Source: Lacinutrix sp. C3R15
GTDB taxonomy: Bacteria > Bacteroidota > Bacteroidia > Flavobacteriales > Flavobacteriaceae
Length of the DNA: 64,000 nt
Assembly: GCF_018860825.1 (NCBI RefSeq)
Contig: NZ_JAHKPZ010000030.1
Coordinates: 287,695 to 351,694, forward strand
Reading direction: 5' to 3'
This document shows, piece after piece, positions 54,150 through 62,915 of this stretch. The stretch's first letter is position 1, and the number at the start of each line of letters is the position of its first letter. The position numbers and the translations under genes are program-made. The notes under the pieces were generated by a model that was given only the letters and a program-made list of their open reading frames with translations, did no database searches and was not told the origin of the DNA.

Positions 54150-56753
54150 TCAGACTTTGTTTCTATATAACGAAGTATCAACGCATTTTACCATTTCTTT
54201 TTTATCTAAATCTACACCAACAAAAGAAGTTACTTTATCTAAAACCGCTTCGGTATTAAAAAGCACATCTTTATAATTTACATAAATAAGTTCTACACTT
54301 GGCTCTCTATCTTTCCAGGTTTCTACTTGGTTTAAGTGCTTATGGTATGCCTCAAATAAAGTAACAGGCAATACGTCTGGGTTTTTACCAATCATTTTTT
54401 GTTGTGATTTCACTACTTCTGTTAAATCTCGATTCATAAAAATAACCTTATAACGATACTTAGGATCTAGAAATTTAAGTAAAGGCGCAACTACTTTTAC
54501 GGTTTTATTTTGTGCTTTATTTAACCAAGAATTGTCTTTATGCAAGGCCATTACAGGGTCGTACTCAAAATAGCCTTTTGGGTTAGAATCATCCGATTTT
54601 CGCTTTCCGTCGGTTAGTACATCTACTCCACCATTATGTAGCATTTGCATCATGACAGAAGTACCAGAACGTGGCAAACCTGATACAATTACTATTTGGT
54701 CTTCTCTGTATTTATATGCTGCTTTATCTGTTAAATTAGTAGGTTCACTAAGTTTTTCTTCTATATTTTCAATGGCTTTTTCTGCTCTTACATGTTCTAC
54801 AGGTTTTAATTTTGCAGCAGTTTCATAAGCTATTTTTGCATTATCAAGATCGCCTAATTTTTCTAGAGCTTCTCCCAAAACATAATGCGCTGCTGGATAA
54901 TACTTAACCAATTCTATTGCTGTAAGAGCATGATCTGCAGCATTTTCAAAATCATTTAAACGAATTAAAACAGCAGCTAAAGCTTGATGATATTTTGCAC
55001 GATCTATTTCAAATTTTAATGCATTTTCAAAAGCAGTTTTTGCTTGTTCAAATTGATTTAATTTTGTGTGAATTTTACCTATTTGATACCAAACTTCAGA
55101 ATTAGGCCCTTTATCTTTAGCTATTTGAAGCACTTTTAATCCTTCTCTAATTTTTCCTTTTCCAACTAAAATTTTAGCTTCAGAAAAATAGGTGTTGATT
55201 TCAAATTTCTTATCTAATGTTCTTAATTTCAATAAATAATACTCGGCTTTTTCAAATTGATTTTGAATTAAAGCAATAGATAATAAATCCATATAATAGG
55301 GAATCACATCCACTATAGAATCGCCAACTTTTAAATCTTGTTGTTTTAATTCCTTTTCAGTTTTACCCTTTAAGTCACTTTCTTGATACGTAGGATAGGA
55401 ATCATTTATTAAATCAAGAAGCAATTCTTTTGCTTTTTCAAAGTCTTTTTTACCTAAAAACACTCTAGCTAAATTATGTTTTAAGTCACACTTTGTTTTT
55501 AAAATAGCCGTTTCAATTTTTTCATCTGGCTTATCTATATAGCCTAAATCTACCAATTGTTGCATGGTTTCTTGGTCACTTAACGAATTGGAATCATTAA
55601 CACCTTCGTGTTGTGCAAAATCACCTTTTACGTTTTCCCAGCTATCTAAATACTTTGGTTCGGTTGGTTTTTTAAAAATATCTAATGCTACTTTTCCATC
55701 CATATCTTTACCTATTGGCAAATCAAACATATGCAAAATGGTTGGAGCTATATCTATTAACCCTAGACCAAATACTTTTTCATTTTGTTTAATATTAGGT
55801 CCTGCAGCTACAAACATACCAAATTGGCGATGCTCTAAAGCAGGAGCTGCTGGATACTTTGGCATTTTTAAAATACGTTTGTTTCCAGATTCAAAACCAT
55901 GATCAGACATCACTATAATGGTAGTATCGTCATCTACCAACTCCATGGTTCGCTCTAACATCATATCTTGAATTTTATAAGCGCTTACTACTGCGTCTTT
56001 ATAAATATCATATGATTTTTGAGGTATACTGTTTAATTTTGGAGGATGATATTTCATAAAAGCATGACAAAAATGATCTATTAAATCATAATATACAGCT
56101 GTAAAATCCCATTCTGTAGTACGAATTAAATTAGTTGCAGCTGCATGAACAGAAGAATTTTCAGCTAAAATACTAGCAAAAGAAACCAAACCATTGTCTT
56201 TTTCTTGATCTATGTCTGCAGCTTTAGGAATACAAGGCTTAATATGCGCTTCTGTAATCTCATAAGGAAACACTCTTAAATCTTTTATTTTATCTGTAAG
56301 TGATTCTGGATGAATAGCACCTTTAATTATTGGATTTTTTTTACTTGGGTCTTTATTTACTTTTTGAAACTTATCAGATACGACAACTCCATTAATAGGT
56401 TCTGCAGGAAAACTTGGCCACCAACCTACTAAATTACTTTTATATCCTTTATGGTGCAGGATATTCCATATTGCTTTGGCTTTTCTAGAGTTAGTAGTAA
56501 CAGGACGAATACCTTTTAGGTTTGGCATAAGTTCTATAAAACCAAGAACACCATGTTTATCTGGTGTCTTTCCTGTAGCCACAGAAGACCATAACATTGG
56601 TGAATAAGGAGGGTTCATAGTACTCATATTCCCGTAAACACCCTTACTAATTAATTTTTTAAGTGCAGGCATTTCACCTTTAGCAATTAAAGGCCAAATT
56701 ATTTTCCAGTCTGCAGCATCCCAACCTATTAAAAGCACTTTATTTTTCTTCAT
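54150..56753 (-). CDS. Alkaline phosphatase superfamily - TPR - sulfotransferase fusion protein
   Basis: 867 aa, three parts. (1) Residues 4-390: type I phosphodiesterase/nucleotide pyrophosphatase-like metal hydrolase, with metal ligands D12 (GWDAAD), D226/H230 (LIDHFCH), D284/H285 (MSDHGFES) and H308, and a candidate nucleophile S51 (NPPYSPMLWSS). (2) About 420-665: tetratricopeptide-like helices (VWYQIGKIHTKLNQFEQAK). (3) 687-867: PAPS-type sulfotransferase with 5'-phosphosulfate loop SGLPRSGTS (691-699) and 3'-phosphate region VIFMNRDLTEVVKSQQ. No signal peptide, so probably cytosolic; a Trp-rich, charged N-terminus could touch membranes. It overlaps the 52-aa gene upstream by 14 bases. 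Roles in sulfation of glycans or small molecules are possible; substrate unknown. Confidence 0.85.
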   Translation of the reverse strand: MKKNKVLLIGWDAADWKIIWPLIAKGEMPALKKLISKGVYGNMSTMNPPYSPMLWSSVATGKTPDKHGVLGFIELMPNLKGIRPVTTNSRKAKAIWNILHHKGYKSNLVGWWPSFPAEPINGVVVSDKFQKVNKDPSKKNPIIKGAIHPESLTDKIKDLRVFPYEITEAHIKPCIPKAADIDQEKDNGLVSFASILAENSSVHAAATNLIRTTEWDFTAVYYDLIDHFCHAFMKYHPPKLNSIPQKSYDIYKDAVVSAYKIQDMMLERTMELVDDDTTIIVMSDHGFESGNKRILKMPKYPAAPALEHRQFGMFVAAGPNIKQNEKVFGLGLIDIAPTILHMFDLPIGKDMDGKVALDIFKKPTEPKYLDSWENVKGDFAQHEGVNDSNSLSDQETMQQLVDLGYIDKPDEKIETAILKTKCDLKHNLARVFLGKKDFEKAKELLLDLINDSYPTYQESDLKGKTEKELKQQDLKVGDSIVDVIPYYMDLLSIALIQNQFEKAEYYLLKLRTLDKKFEINTYFSEAKILVGKGKIREGLKVLQIAKDKGPNSEVWYQIGKIHTKLNQFEQAKTAFENALKFEIDRAKYHQALAAVLIRLNDFENAADHALTAIELVKYYPAAHYVLGEALEKLGDLDNAKIAYETAAKLKPVEHVRAEKAIENIEEKLSEPTNLTDKAAYKYREDQIVIVSGLPRSGTSVMMQMLHNGGVDVLTDGKRKSDDSNPKGYFEYDPVMALHKDNSWLNKAQNKTVKVVAPLLKFLDPKYRYKVIFMNRDLTEVVKSQQKMIGKNPDVLPVTLFEAYHKHLNQVETWKDREPSVELIYVNYKDVLFNTEAVLDKVTSFVGVDLDKKEMVKCVDTSLYRNKV

Positions 56754-56898
56754 CTACGTTTTTTTCTGCTTTATTTTTTTGTTTTACTTCTCTCCAAGCT
56801 CTTAAACCAATATCTCCATAAGCTAACAAACCTAAAGATCCTTCAATAGGGATGGTATAAGATTTATTATTTGATAAATTCTTATTTTTTTTTGTCAT
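56740..56898 (-). CDS. Small conserved-looking 52-aa protein overlapping the fusion gene
   Basis: ATG at 56896-56898, stop at 56740-56742; 52 aa beginning MTKKNKNLSN and containing EGSLGLLAYGDIGLRAWREV, then a Lys/Glu-rich tail. No signal peptide; too short for a TM helix with certainty, although the LGLLAYGDIGL core is hydrophobic. Its last 14 bases overlap the start of the phosphatase-TPR-sulfotransferase gene in another frame, a layout that implies translational coupling. I do not recognise a named family; it may be a partner or regulator of the fusion protein. Confidence 0.7.
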   Translation of the reverse strand: MTKKNKNLSNNKSYTIPIEGSLGLLAYGDIGLRAWREVKQKNKAEKNVDEEK

Positions 56899-57498
56899 CT
56901 TTTACGTAGAACTATTTTTAATAACACACTAAATATAAACATGCTACATATTATTATTTTTTTACCTGAATTGTAAAACAACAAAACATATTAGTTAAAA
57001 CCTAGAAGATGTATGAAAAAAACTACATGAAAAATCCTAAAAATTTCAGGAATCCATTAATAAAATATGCAACATGTACTGCTACTACAAATGCTAATCA
57101 TTAAACTGTTTTAATAAGCTATATACGTATAGAATACCTTATTTAAAAGCGTTGATATCTTTTATTAAATTAAAGTTGAAAAAATAGTATTACAAAAGGC
57201 TTTATTGTTTTTATACTACACACAAAGTAATTGATTTAACTTTACTTGAACTACTTTTTAAATTATATATTTCACTAATTTAAAAACTCGTATTCTAACA
57301 CTTCTATAAGCTTACACTTTTAAGGATTCTTTAATTGTAACAACAAAAGTTTATTTATTTAACAATTTTTAATTGTTTCTTACTGTTTTCAGAAATACAA
57401 TTTGTTTTACAAAATATTAATTATTAGATTGTTACATGTTTTTCTATTAAAATAGAATTATATACAACCAAAGATATTAATTAAAACCTAGCAGAAAT
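56899..57498. other. 600-bp AT-rich intergenic region
   Basis: No gene or RNA is visible between the divergent small-protein gene and the T9SS cargo gene. It is very A+T-rich with many short runs. It contains a 32-base near-copy (56995-57026) of the cargo gene's start region. Promoters for both divergent genes must lie here, but no box is convincing. Confidence 0.6.
56995..57026 (+). repeat. Near-duplicate of the T9SS gene start region, copy 1
   Basis: 29 of 32 bases match 57481-57512, including the ATG and the first codons (MKKTT). In copy 1 the frame ends at once (ATG AAA AAA ACT ACA TGA). It looks like the remnant of a duplicated or deleted paralogue, or a duplicated translation start. 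Confidence 0.6.
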
Positions 57499-57512
57499 AT
57501 GAAAAAAACTAC
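57481..57512 (+). repeat. Near-duplicate of the T9SS gene start region, copy 2
   Basis: Functional copy: contains the leader and the start codon (57499) of the cargo gene. Begins TTAAAACCTAGCAGAAATAT. Partner of copy 1 at 56995-57026. Confidence 0.6.
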
Positions 57513-58332
57513 TTTAAAAAAATCAAATAATTTAACAAAAAGACTTGCTCAATACGGAGCGCTAACAGCTGCTATTGCTGGTGTTGCTGACGCTAACGGC
57601 CAAATTATTTACACAGATATTACTCCTGATGAAGGAGGTGCAGGCGTACAGTATTTATTGGATATGGATAACGATGGAACTGATGATTTTTCTATAAGAC
57701 ATTTTTCTGCAAGTTCCTTTGGTGGCGCTGTGAATAATTTATTTGCTGCTCCTAACTCCTCTAATGGAGGTATTTTAGGAATTGATTCTTCTTTTGATTA
57801 CCCATTTGCTTTAGATGCAGGAGCAACTATAAGTAGCGGTCAAACTTCATGGCTTCCAGGAAATAATTATTACAAGACTATGAACTATAACAGTTGTAAT
57901 TATTTTAGTAGTCAATGGTGTGGAGTTACTGATAAATATTTAGGACTTCGTTTTCAAATTGCTGGCGCAACACATTATGGTTGGGCAAGATTAGATGTAA
58001 ATCAAGATTCTGGTTCTGGATGGCTAATTAAAGATTACGCATACAATTCTGTTGCTGGAGAATCTATTGAGGCTGGGCAAACACTAAGTATCGCTGAAAA
58101 TGCTATTAACGAGGTAAAGATTGTGAGTTTAAATAAATCTATAGCACTATACAATTTACCAGAAAACACAGATTATAAACTTTATGACATTACAGGTAAG
58201 TCTGTGTTAAATGGTTCTATTAACGATCATACTTATGTTATTGAAGCGAAATCTTTATCTAACGGTATTTATATTGTAGAACTTACAGACTCTTTTACTA
58301 AAACTGCAACTAGAAAGAAAATTGTTTTATAA
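57499..58332 (+). CDS. Secreted protein with T9SS type A sorting domain
   Basis: 277 aa. An N-terminal signal with an unusually long basic n-region (MKKTTLKKSNNLTKRLAQYG) and hydrophobic stretch up to ADANGQ. The middle (about 35-185) is beta-rich with ATHYGWARLDVNQDSGSGW and Asp/Asn-rich strands; no named domain recognised. The last about 75 residues are a T9SS type A C-terminal domain: NLPENTDYKLYDITGK, LSNGIYIVEL and the basic end TRKKIVL. Substrate of the Gld T9SS encoded at 8.8-13.5 kb. Cell-surface or released; function unknown. Confidence 0.88.
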   Translation: MKKTTLKKSNNLTKRLAQYGALTAAIAGVADANGQIIYTDITPDEGGAGVQYLLDMDNDGTDDFSIRHFSASSFGGAVNNLFAAPNSSNGGILGIDSSFDYPFALDAGATISSGQTSWLPGNNYYKTMNYNSCNYFSSQWCGVTDKYLGLRFQIAGATHYGWARLDVNQDSGSGWLIKDYAYNSVAGESIEAGQTLSIAENAINEVKIVSLNKSIALYNLPENTDYKLYDITGKSVLNGSINDHTYVIEAKSLSNGIYIVELTDSFTKTATRKKIVL

Positions 58333-58352
58333 AACGATTTTATTACTAGTAT

Positions 58353-58386
58353 AAAAAAAGCTTCCTAAATTTAGGAAGCTTTTTTT
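58353..58386. terminator. Bidirectional terminator after the T9SS gene and rlmN
   Basis: AAAAAAAGCTTCCTAAA pairs with TTTAGGAAGCTTTTTT. Its T run touches the stop codon of the convergent rlmN. Confidence 0.87.
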
Positions 58387-59425
58387 ATTTCTTGTTTGCT
58401 AGTTGCCCACAAGCCGCATCAATATCTTTACCTCGTGATCGTCTTACGGTTACTGTAATATTATTACGCTCTAGAATAGAAACGTACATATCAGTAGCAG
58501 CACTATCTGCTTGCTGAAACTCGCCATCGTCTATTGGGTTGTATTCTATTAAATTTACTTTACTTGGCGCAAACTTACAAAACTGCACCAATGCTTCTGC
58601 AGCTTCTTTAGTATCATTAATGCCTCGCCAAACTACATACTCATACGTAATTCGATTTTTTGTTTTTTCGTACCAATACACTAAAGCTTCACGTAAATCT
58701 TTTAAAGGAAAGGTAGCATTAAACGGCATGATAGAAGTACGTACCTCATCTATTGCAGAGTGTAAAGAAACGGCTAGTTTAAACTTTACTTCATCATCTG
58801 CCATTTTTTTAATCATTTTTGGCACTCCAGATGTAGAAACTACTATTCGTTTTGGCGACATGCCTAAACCTTCTGGTGATGTAATTTTATCTATGGCTTT
58901 TAGTACATTGTTATAGTTCATGAGCGGTTCTCCCATACCCATAAAAACAATATTACTTAATGGTTTGTTGTGGTATAATCTACTTTCATTATCTATAGCA
59001 ACTACCTGGTCATATATTTCATCTGGATTAAGGTTACGCATGCGTTTTAATCGTGCTGTTGCACAAAACCTACAGTCTAAACTACAACCTACTTGACTAG
59101 AAACACATGCTGTGGTTCTTGTTTTTGTTGGTATTAATACCGATTCTACAATTAAGCCATCATGTAAACGCACTGCATTTTTTATGGTACCATCATTACT
59201 CTTCTGCATGGTATCTACACGTATGTGATTGATAACAAAGTTATCTTCTAGCATTTGCCTGGTTTCTTTAGACAGGTTTGTCATGTCTTCAAAAGTATGT
59301 GCAGACTTGCTCCATAACCACTCATATACTTGATTACCACGAAAGGCTTTATCGCCTTGTTTTACAAAGAATTCTCTTAGTTGTTCTTTGTTTAATGCTC
59401 TAATGTCTTTTTTTGTTGTTGCCAT
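58385..59425 (-). CDS. rlmN: 23S rRNA (adenine-2503-C2)/tRNA methyltransferase
   Basis: Radical SAM methyltransferase, 346 aa from the ATG at 59423-59425 (MATTKKDIRALNKEQL). A longer open frame continues 52 codons upstream, but that part reads through the repeat-like DNA at 59478-59607 and is not protein-like. Motif CSLDCRFCATARLKRMRNL carries the SAM cluster cysteines; the resolving Cys lies near the C-terminus (DIDAACGQL). GMGEPLMNY and SLHSAIDEVR follow the family. Next gene upstream is queA. Confidence 0.96.
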   Translation of the reverse strand: MATTKKDIRALNKEQLREFFVKQGDKAFRGNQVYEWLWSKSAHTFEDMTNLSKETRQMLEDNFVINHIRVDTMQKSNDGTIKNAVRLHDGLIVESVLIPTKTRTTACVSSQVGCSLDCRFCATARLKRMRNLNPDEIYDQVVAIDNESRLYHNKPLSNIVFMGMGEPLMNYNNVLKAIDKITSPEGLGMSPKRIVVSTSGVPKMIKKMADDEVKFKLAVSLHSAIDEVRTSIMPFNATFPLKDLREALVYWYEKTKNRITYEYVVWRGINDTKEAAEALVQFCKFAPSKVNLIEYNPIDDGEFQQADSAATDMYVSILERNNITVTVRRSRGKDIDAACGQLANKK

Positions 59426-59477
59426 AGCTTTGCAAAAGTAGTGAAACGTTTTACTATTTACGAATTTAGATGAACCT

Positions 59478-59607
59478 ATTACTAGTTTTGAACTTGTGCA
59501 CTTGCCATGAGGAAGCGCATTAGCGATAGAACGGTTTGTTTGAGCTCCTCGCAGAGAGCGAGTAGTGAAAGCGCGACGCAACGTAGCTTAAGCGTAGTTG
59601 GGTAATG
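59478..59607. repeat. GC-richer, repeat-like insert between queA and rlmN
   Basis: A block of clearly higher G+C than its flanks. It contains the hairpin CTCGC-AGAGA-GCGAG and strings rich in GCG (GAAAGCGCGACGCAACG). It has no plausible gene. I recall similar elements dispersed in flavobacterial intergenic DNA, but cannot confirm it. Its ends are not defined by obvious inverted repeats. Confidence 0.45.
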
Positions 59608-59611
59608 CCAT

Positions 59612-59640
59612 AAAAAAAAGCCTCTAAAAAAGAGGCTTTA
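59612..59640 (-). terminator. Terminator of queA
   Basis: Stem AAAGCCTCT / AGAGGCTTT with a 5-base loop and, on the minus strand, eight T. It lies 20 bases after the queA stop and before the repeat-like block. Confidence 0.85.
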
Positions 59641-59659
59641 TATAGGTTACAATTTGTTA

Positions 59660-60709
59660 TTAAATGATTAACATGGCGTCACCATAACTATAAAAATTGT
59701 ATTTTTCTTTTATTGCTTCTTCGTATGCTTTTAGTATAAAATCATGTCCTGCAAAGGCTGAAGCCATCATTAACAGGGTTGATTTTGGTGTATGAAAGTT
59801 TGTAATCATGCAGTTTGCAATACTAAAATCATAAGGTGGAAAGATGAATTTATTGGTCCAACCGTCAAACTCATTAAGAGTACCACTAGAGGAAACCGAA
59901 CTTTCTATAGCACGCATGGCAGTTGTACCTACAGCACAAATACGTTTTTTATTCTTTTTAGCATTGTTAATAATTGCTGCTGCTTCTGAAGTAATTGTTA
60001 CTTCTTCACTATCCATTTTATGTTTAGATAGATCTTCTACCTCAACAGGGTTGAAGGTACCTAAACCAACGTGAAGTGTTACTTCTGCTAAGTCTACTCC
60101 TTTTATTTCTAAACGTTTTAAAAGGTGTTTAGAAAAGTGTAAACCAGCGGTTGGTGCTGCTACTGCTCCTTCGTTTTTTGCAAAAATTGTTTGGTAACGA
60201 TCTTCGTCTTCTGGAGTTACATCTCTTTTTATATATTTTGGCAATGGTGTTTCACCAAGCTCTGTAAGTTTTCTTCTAAATTCTTGGTAAGAACCATCAT
60301 AAAGAAAACGTAAGGTTCTTCCTCTAGAAGTGGTGTTATCAATTACTTCTGCGACTAAGGTTTCATCATCACCAAAGTATAATTTATTACCAATACGTAT
60401 TTTACGTGCTGGATCTACAAGTACATCCCAAAGACGTTGCTCTTCATTAAGTTCTCTTAACAAAAACACTTCAATACGCGCTCCTGTTTTTTCTTTATTA
60501 CCATATAAACGAGCAGGAAAAACTTTGGTATTATTTAGTATTAAAACATCATCTTCTTCAAAATAATCAATAAGATCTTTGAACATTTTATGTTCAATAG
60601 TTTGTTTTTCTCTGTTTAAAACCATTAAGCGAGATTCATCTCTGTTTTCTGCTGGATGCTCTGCCAATAACTCTTCTGGAAGCTCAAACTGAAAGTGAGA
60701 CAACTTCAT
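59660..60709 (-). CDS. queA: S-adenosylmethionine:tRNA ribosyltransferase-isomerase
   Basis: Builds the epoxycyclopentane ring of queuosine in tRNA. 349 aa from the ATG at 60707-60709 ([20 protein letters not shown]), the standard family start; an ATG five codons earlier is possible. Conserved [30 protein letters not shown] and [11 protein letters not shown]. Between aroA (upstream) and rlmN on the same strand. Confidence 0.97.
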   Translation of the reverse strand: MKLSHFQFELPEELLAEHPAENRDESRLMVLNREKQTIEHKMFKDLIDYFEEDDVLILNNTKVFPARLYGNKEKTGARIEVFLLRELNEEQRLWDVLVDPARKIRIGNKLYFGDDETLVAEVIDNTTSRGRTLRFLYDGSYQEFRRKLTELGETPLPKYIKRDVTPEDEDRYQTIFAKNEGAVAAPTAGLHFSKHLLKRLEIKGVDLAEVTLHVGLGTFNPVEVEDLSKHKMDSEEVTITSEAAAIINNAKKNKKRICAVGTTAMRAIESSVSSSGTLNEFDGWTNKFIFPPYDFSIANCMITNFHTPKSTLLMMASAFAGHDFILKAYEEAIKEKYNFYSYGDAMLII

Positions 60710-60810
60710 TTTATAATTTTGCATGTAGTAGTATTAGGTTATGTAATGTATTTTACAAGATTACAAATATACAATCTCAAAGTAGGGGTTGTCAAGTAAA
60801 TAGCTAATTA

Positions 60811-62037
60811 TTATTCAGAAAATTTAAAACCAATAGCTTTTAAGTCTTGCCAAAATGTTGGATATGATTTTGAAACCACATCTGCTTCTTCAATAATAAT
60901 AGACGTTTTTAAGGCTAATGGTGCAAATGCCATTGCCATTCTATGATCTTGATAGGTTGCTATTTTTATATCTTTGTTAATGGTATTAGAAACCTCGAGT
61001 TGCAAGGTTTTATCTGTAATGTTTACTTTACCTCCTAATTTTTCAATTTCGGTTTTTAAAGCTACCAACCTGTCTGTTTCTTTAATTTTTAATGTATGAA
61101 GTCCTTTTAAATCACAAGCTATACCTAAACCAAAACAGGTTACAGCAATGGTTTGTGCAATATCTGGCGCATTTTTTAAGTCTAAAGAAATTAACGTTTC
61201 TGGACTAACGCTTGTTATTTTGTTAAGTGTTATTTTATTTTGATGGAATGTAGTTTCAACTCCAAACTGCTTATAAATATCTGCTAAGCAAGCGTCTCCT
61301 TGTAAGGAGTTTTCTTTATAAGAAGCTAGTGTTGTTTTTGTACCTACTGCACTCATTGCAATTATACTATAATAGTACGATGCAGAAGACCAATCTGACT
61401 CTATTAACCCTTGATGTTTTTGAATAGTAGCCTTTGGTTTTACAGTAATAATATTGTTTGTAAAACTGGTTTCTACGCCTATTTCATTTAGCAAAGACAA
61501 GGTCATGTTTATATAAGGAATAGAGGTTATTTCTCCATCTAAAGTAAGCTCTAAACCGTTTTCTAATTTTGGTGCTATTAGCAATAAGGCCGAAATATAT
61601 TGACTACTTACATTTGCCTTTAGAGTAACTTTATTTTTTGTTATTTGTTTTCCTTTTATTTTTATTGGAGGATAGCCATTGTTTTTTTGGTAACTAATTG
61701 CTACACCTAACTGGCTTAGTGCTTCGACCAAAATAGCTATAGGTCTTTCTTGCATTCTTGAAGAACCTGTTAGTGTTACTTCTCTATTATTTTGAATAGA
61801 AAAATAAGCTGTTAAAAAACGCATTGCTGTTCCTGCGTGATGAATATCTATTACATTTTCTAGAGACGTTAATGCTTTTTGCATCACTTTAGAATCGTCT
61901 GAATTAGACAGATTTTCTAAAGTAATATTTGGGTACAACGCCTGTAATAACAGTAATCTATTTGATTCGCTTTTAGAACCTGTTATTTGTATAGCAGACT
62001 GCTTAGCAATGGTTGATTGTTGAAGGTGTATATTCAT
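60811..62037 (-). CDS. aroA: 3-phosphoshikimate 1-carboxyvinyltransferase (EPSP synthase)
   Basis: Shikimate pathway enzyme, 408 aa, a little shorter than E. coli AroA. SKSESNRLLLLQAL near the N-terminus, HAGTAMRFLTAYFS (LxNAGTA-like), SSQYISALLLIAPKLENG, SDWSSASYYYSI and KETDRLVALKTEIEKLGG near the end. Similar to the short class typical of Bacteroidota. Upstream of queA and downstream of the mazG-like gene on the same strand. Confidence 0.95.
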   Translation of the reverse strand: MNIHLQQSTIAKQSAIQITGSKSESNRLLLLQALYPNITLENLSNSDDSKVMQKALTSLENVIDIHHAGTAMRFLTAYFSIQNNREVTLTGSSRMQERPIAILVEALSQLGVAISYQKNNGYPPIKIKGKQITKNKVTLKANVSSQYISALLLIAPKLENGLELTLDGEITSIPYINMTLSLLNEIGVETSFTNNIITVKPKATIQKHQGLIESDWSSASYYYSIIAMSAVGTKTTLASYKENSLQGDACLADIYKQFGVETTFHQNKITLNKITSVSPETLISLDLKNAPDIAQTIAVTCFGLGIACDLKGLHTLKIKETDRLVALKTEIEKLGGKVNITDKTLQLEVSNTINKDIKIATYQDHRMAMAFAPLALKTSIIIEEADVVSKSYPTFWQDLKAIGFKFSE

Positions 62038-62043
62038 AATAAT

Positions 62044-62071
62044 AAAGATTCCTGTTTTTAAAGGAATGACA
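62044..62071. repeat. Short hairpin repeat between mazG-like and aroA
   Basis: ATTCCTG-TTTTTAA-AGGAATGACAG; a relative of the element before groEL at 23820-23846. Confidence 0.4.
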
Positions 62072-62073
62072 GA

Positions 62074-62400
62074 TTACTTTAATTTCTCGTTATTTTGATG
62101 ACGATCGTGATCGCGTTTTGTTTTAATGTCTAGCTTTTTATCAAAAGCTTCTTGCAAATTAATTCCTGTTTGGTTTGCTAAACATAATACTACAAACATA
62201 ACATCTGCTAATTCTTCGCCAAGGTCTTTATTTTTATCGCTTTCTTTTTCGCTTTGTTCGCCATAACGTCTTGCAATTATTCGTGCTACTTCGCCAACCT
62301 CTTCTGTAAGTTGTGCCATATTAGTAAGTTCATTAAAATAACGAACGCCATGGTTTTTAATCCAGTTATCTACTTCTAATTGTGCATTTTTTATGTCCAT
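62074..62400 (-). CDS. MazG-like nucleotide pyrophosphohydrolase
   Basis: 108 aa from the ATG at 62398-62400; the open frame extends 16 codons upstream but that part encodes the end of the neighbouring gene in another frame. Acidic motif pair EEVGEVARIIARRYGEQ and LGEELADVMFVVLCLANQ forms the magnesium site of the all-alpha NTP-PPase fold. Probably removes non-canonical NTPs. Overlaps the membrane hydrolase gene by 10 bases. Confidence 0.9.
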   Translation of the reverse strand: MDIKNAQLEVDNWIKNHGVRYFNELTNMAQLTEEVGEVARIIARRYGEQSEKESDKNKDLGEELADVMFVVLCLANQTGINLQEAFDKKLDIKTKRDHDRHQNNEKLK

Positions 62401-62915
62401 TCTTTTTTCTTTTTTGCAATAGACAAAGTTATTAAAATTATACTGCAAGGAATAGCAATATAGATTAATTCGCTAATAATTACTTGCATTCCCCATTCTG
62501 AAAAAAATTGCTTAATACCAATTGGTGAAACTTTAATTACTTGCCAAGGAAAAAAATATCTTGAGTTTTGAAAAGGAATAAAAAAACCAACTCCTTTTCC
62601 TCCTGTTGTCATGCCATCTAATACGCCATGAGAAATTGTAGATAAAAACAAAACGATAAAGAAGATTTGTTTTCTGTTTTTGCCAAAGATAAAAGCCAAT
62701 AAGCCACTCCATAATATTGCAAATAGTATAGAATGCGTAAAGCCTCTGTGCCCTAAAGGATGCACATAAGGCACTCCTAATTTAAATGCCAAAACATCAA
62801 TATCTGGTAGTATTGCACAGCCTATTGCTAAAAGCAAAAGTAATGTACTGGTTTTAGAGTCTATTACTTTTGCTGTTGTATATGCCACTAAACCATGACC
62901 AAAAATTGATGCCAT
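62391..62915 (-). CDS. YdjM/DUF457-like membrane-bound metal-dependent hydrolase
   Basis: 174 aa with about four TM helices. Signature residues: GHGLVAYTTAKVID at the N-terminus, CAILPDIDVLAFKLG, and HPLGHRGFTHSILFA, giving the His/Asp-rich metal site of the family. Its ATG directly abuts the stop of the truncated DUF3857 remnant and its 3' end overlaps the mazG-like start. Possible phospholipase or LexA-type stress role in homologues; substrate unknown. Confidence 0.85.
   Translation of the reverse strand: MASIFGHGLVAYTTAKVIDSKTSTLLLLLAIGCAILPDIDVLAFKLGVPYVHPLGHRGFTHSILFAILWSGLLAFIFGKNRKQIFFIVLFLSTISHGVLDGMTTGGKGVGFFIPFQNSRYFFPWQVIKVSPIGIKQFFSEWGMQVIISELIYIAIPCSIILITLSIAKKKKEWT

Noticed and set aside
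59426-59581. Upstream extension of rlmN by 52 codons
   Set aside because: It reads through the repeat-like block and has no family similarity; MATTKKDIRALNKEQL is a normal start.
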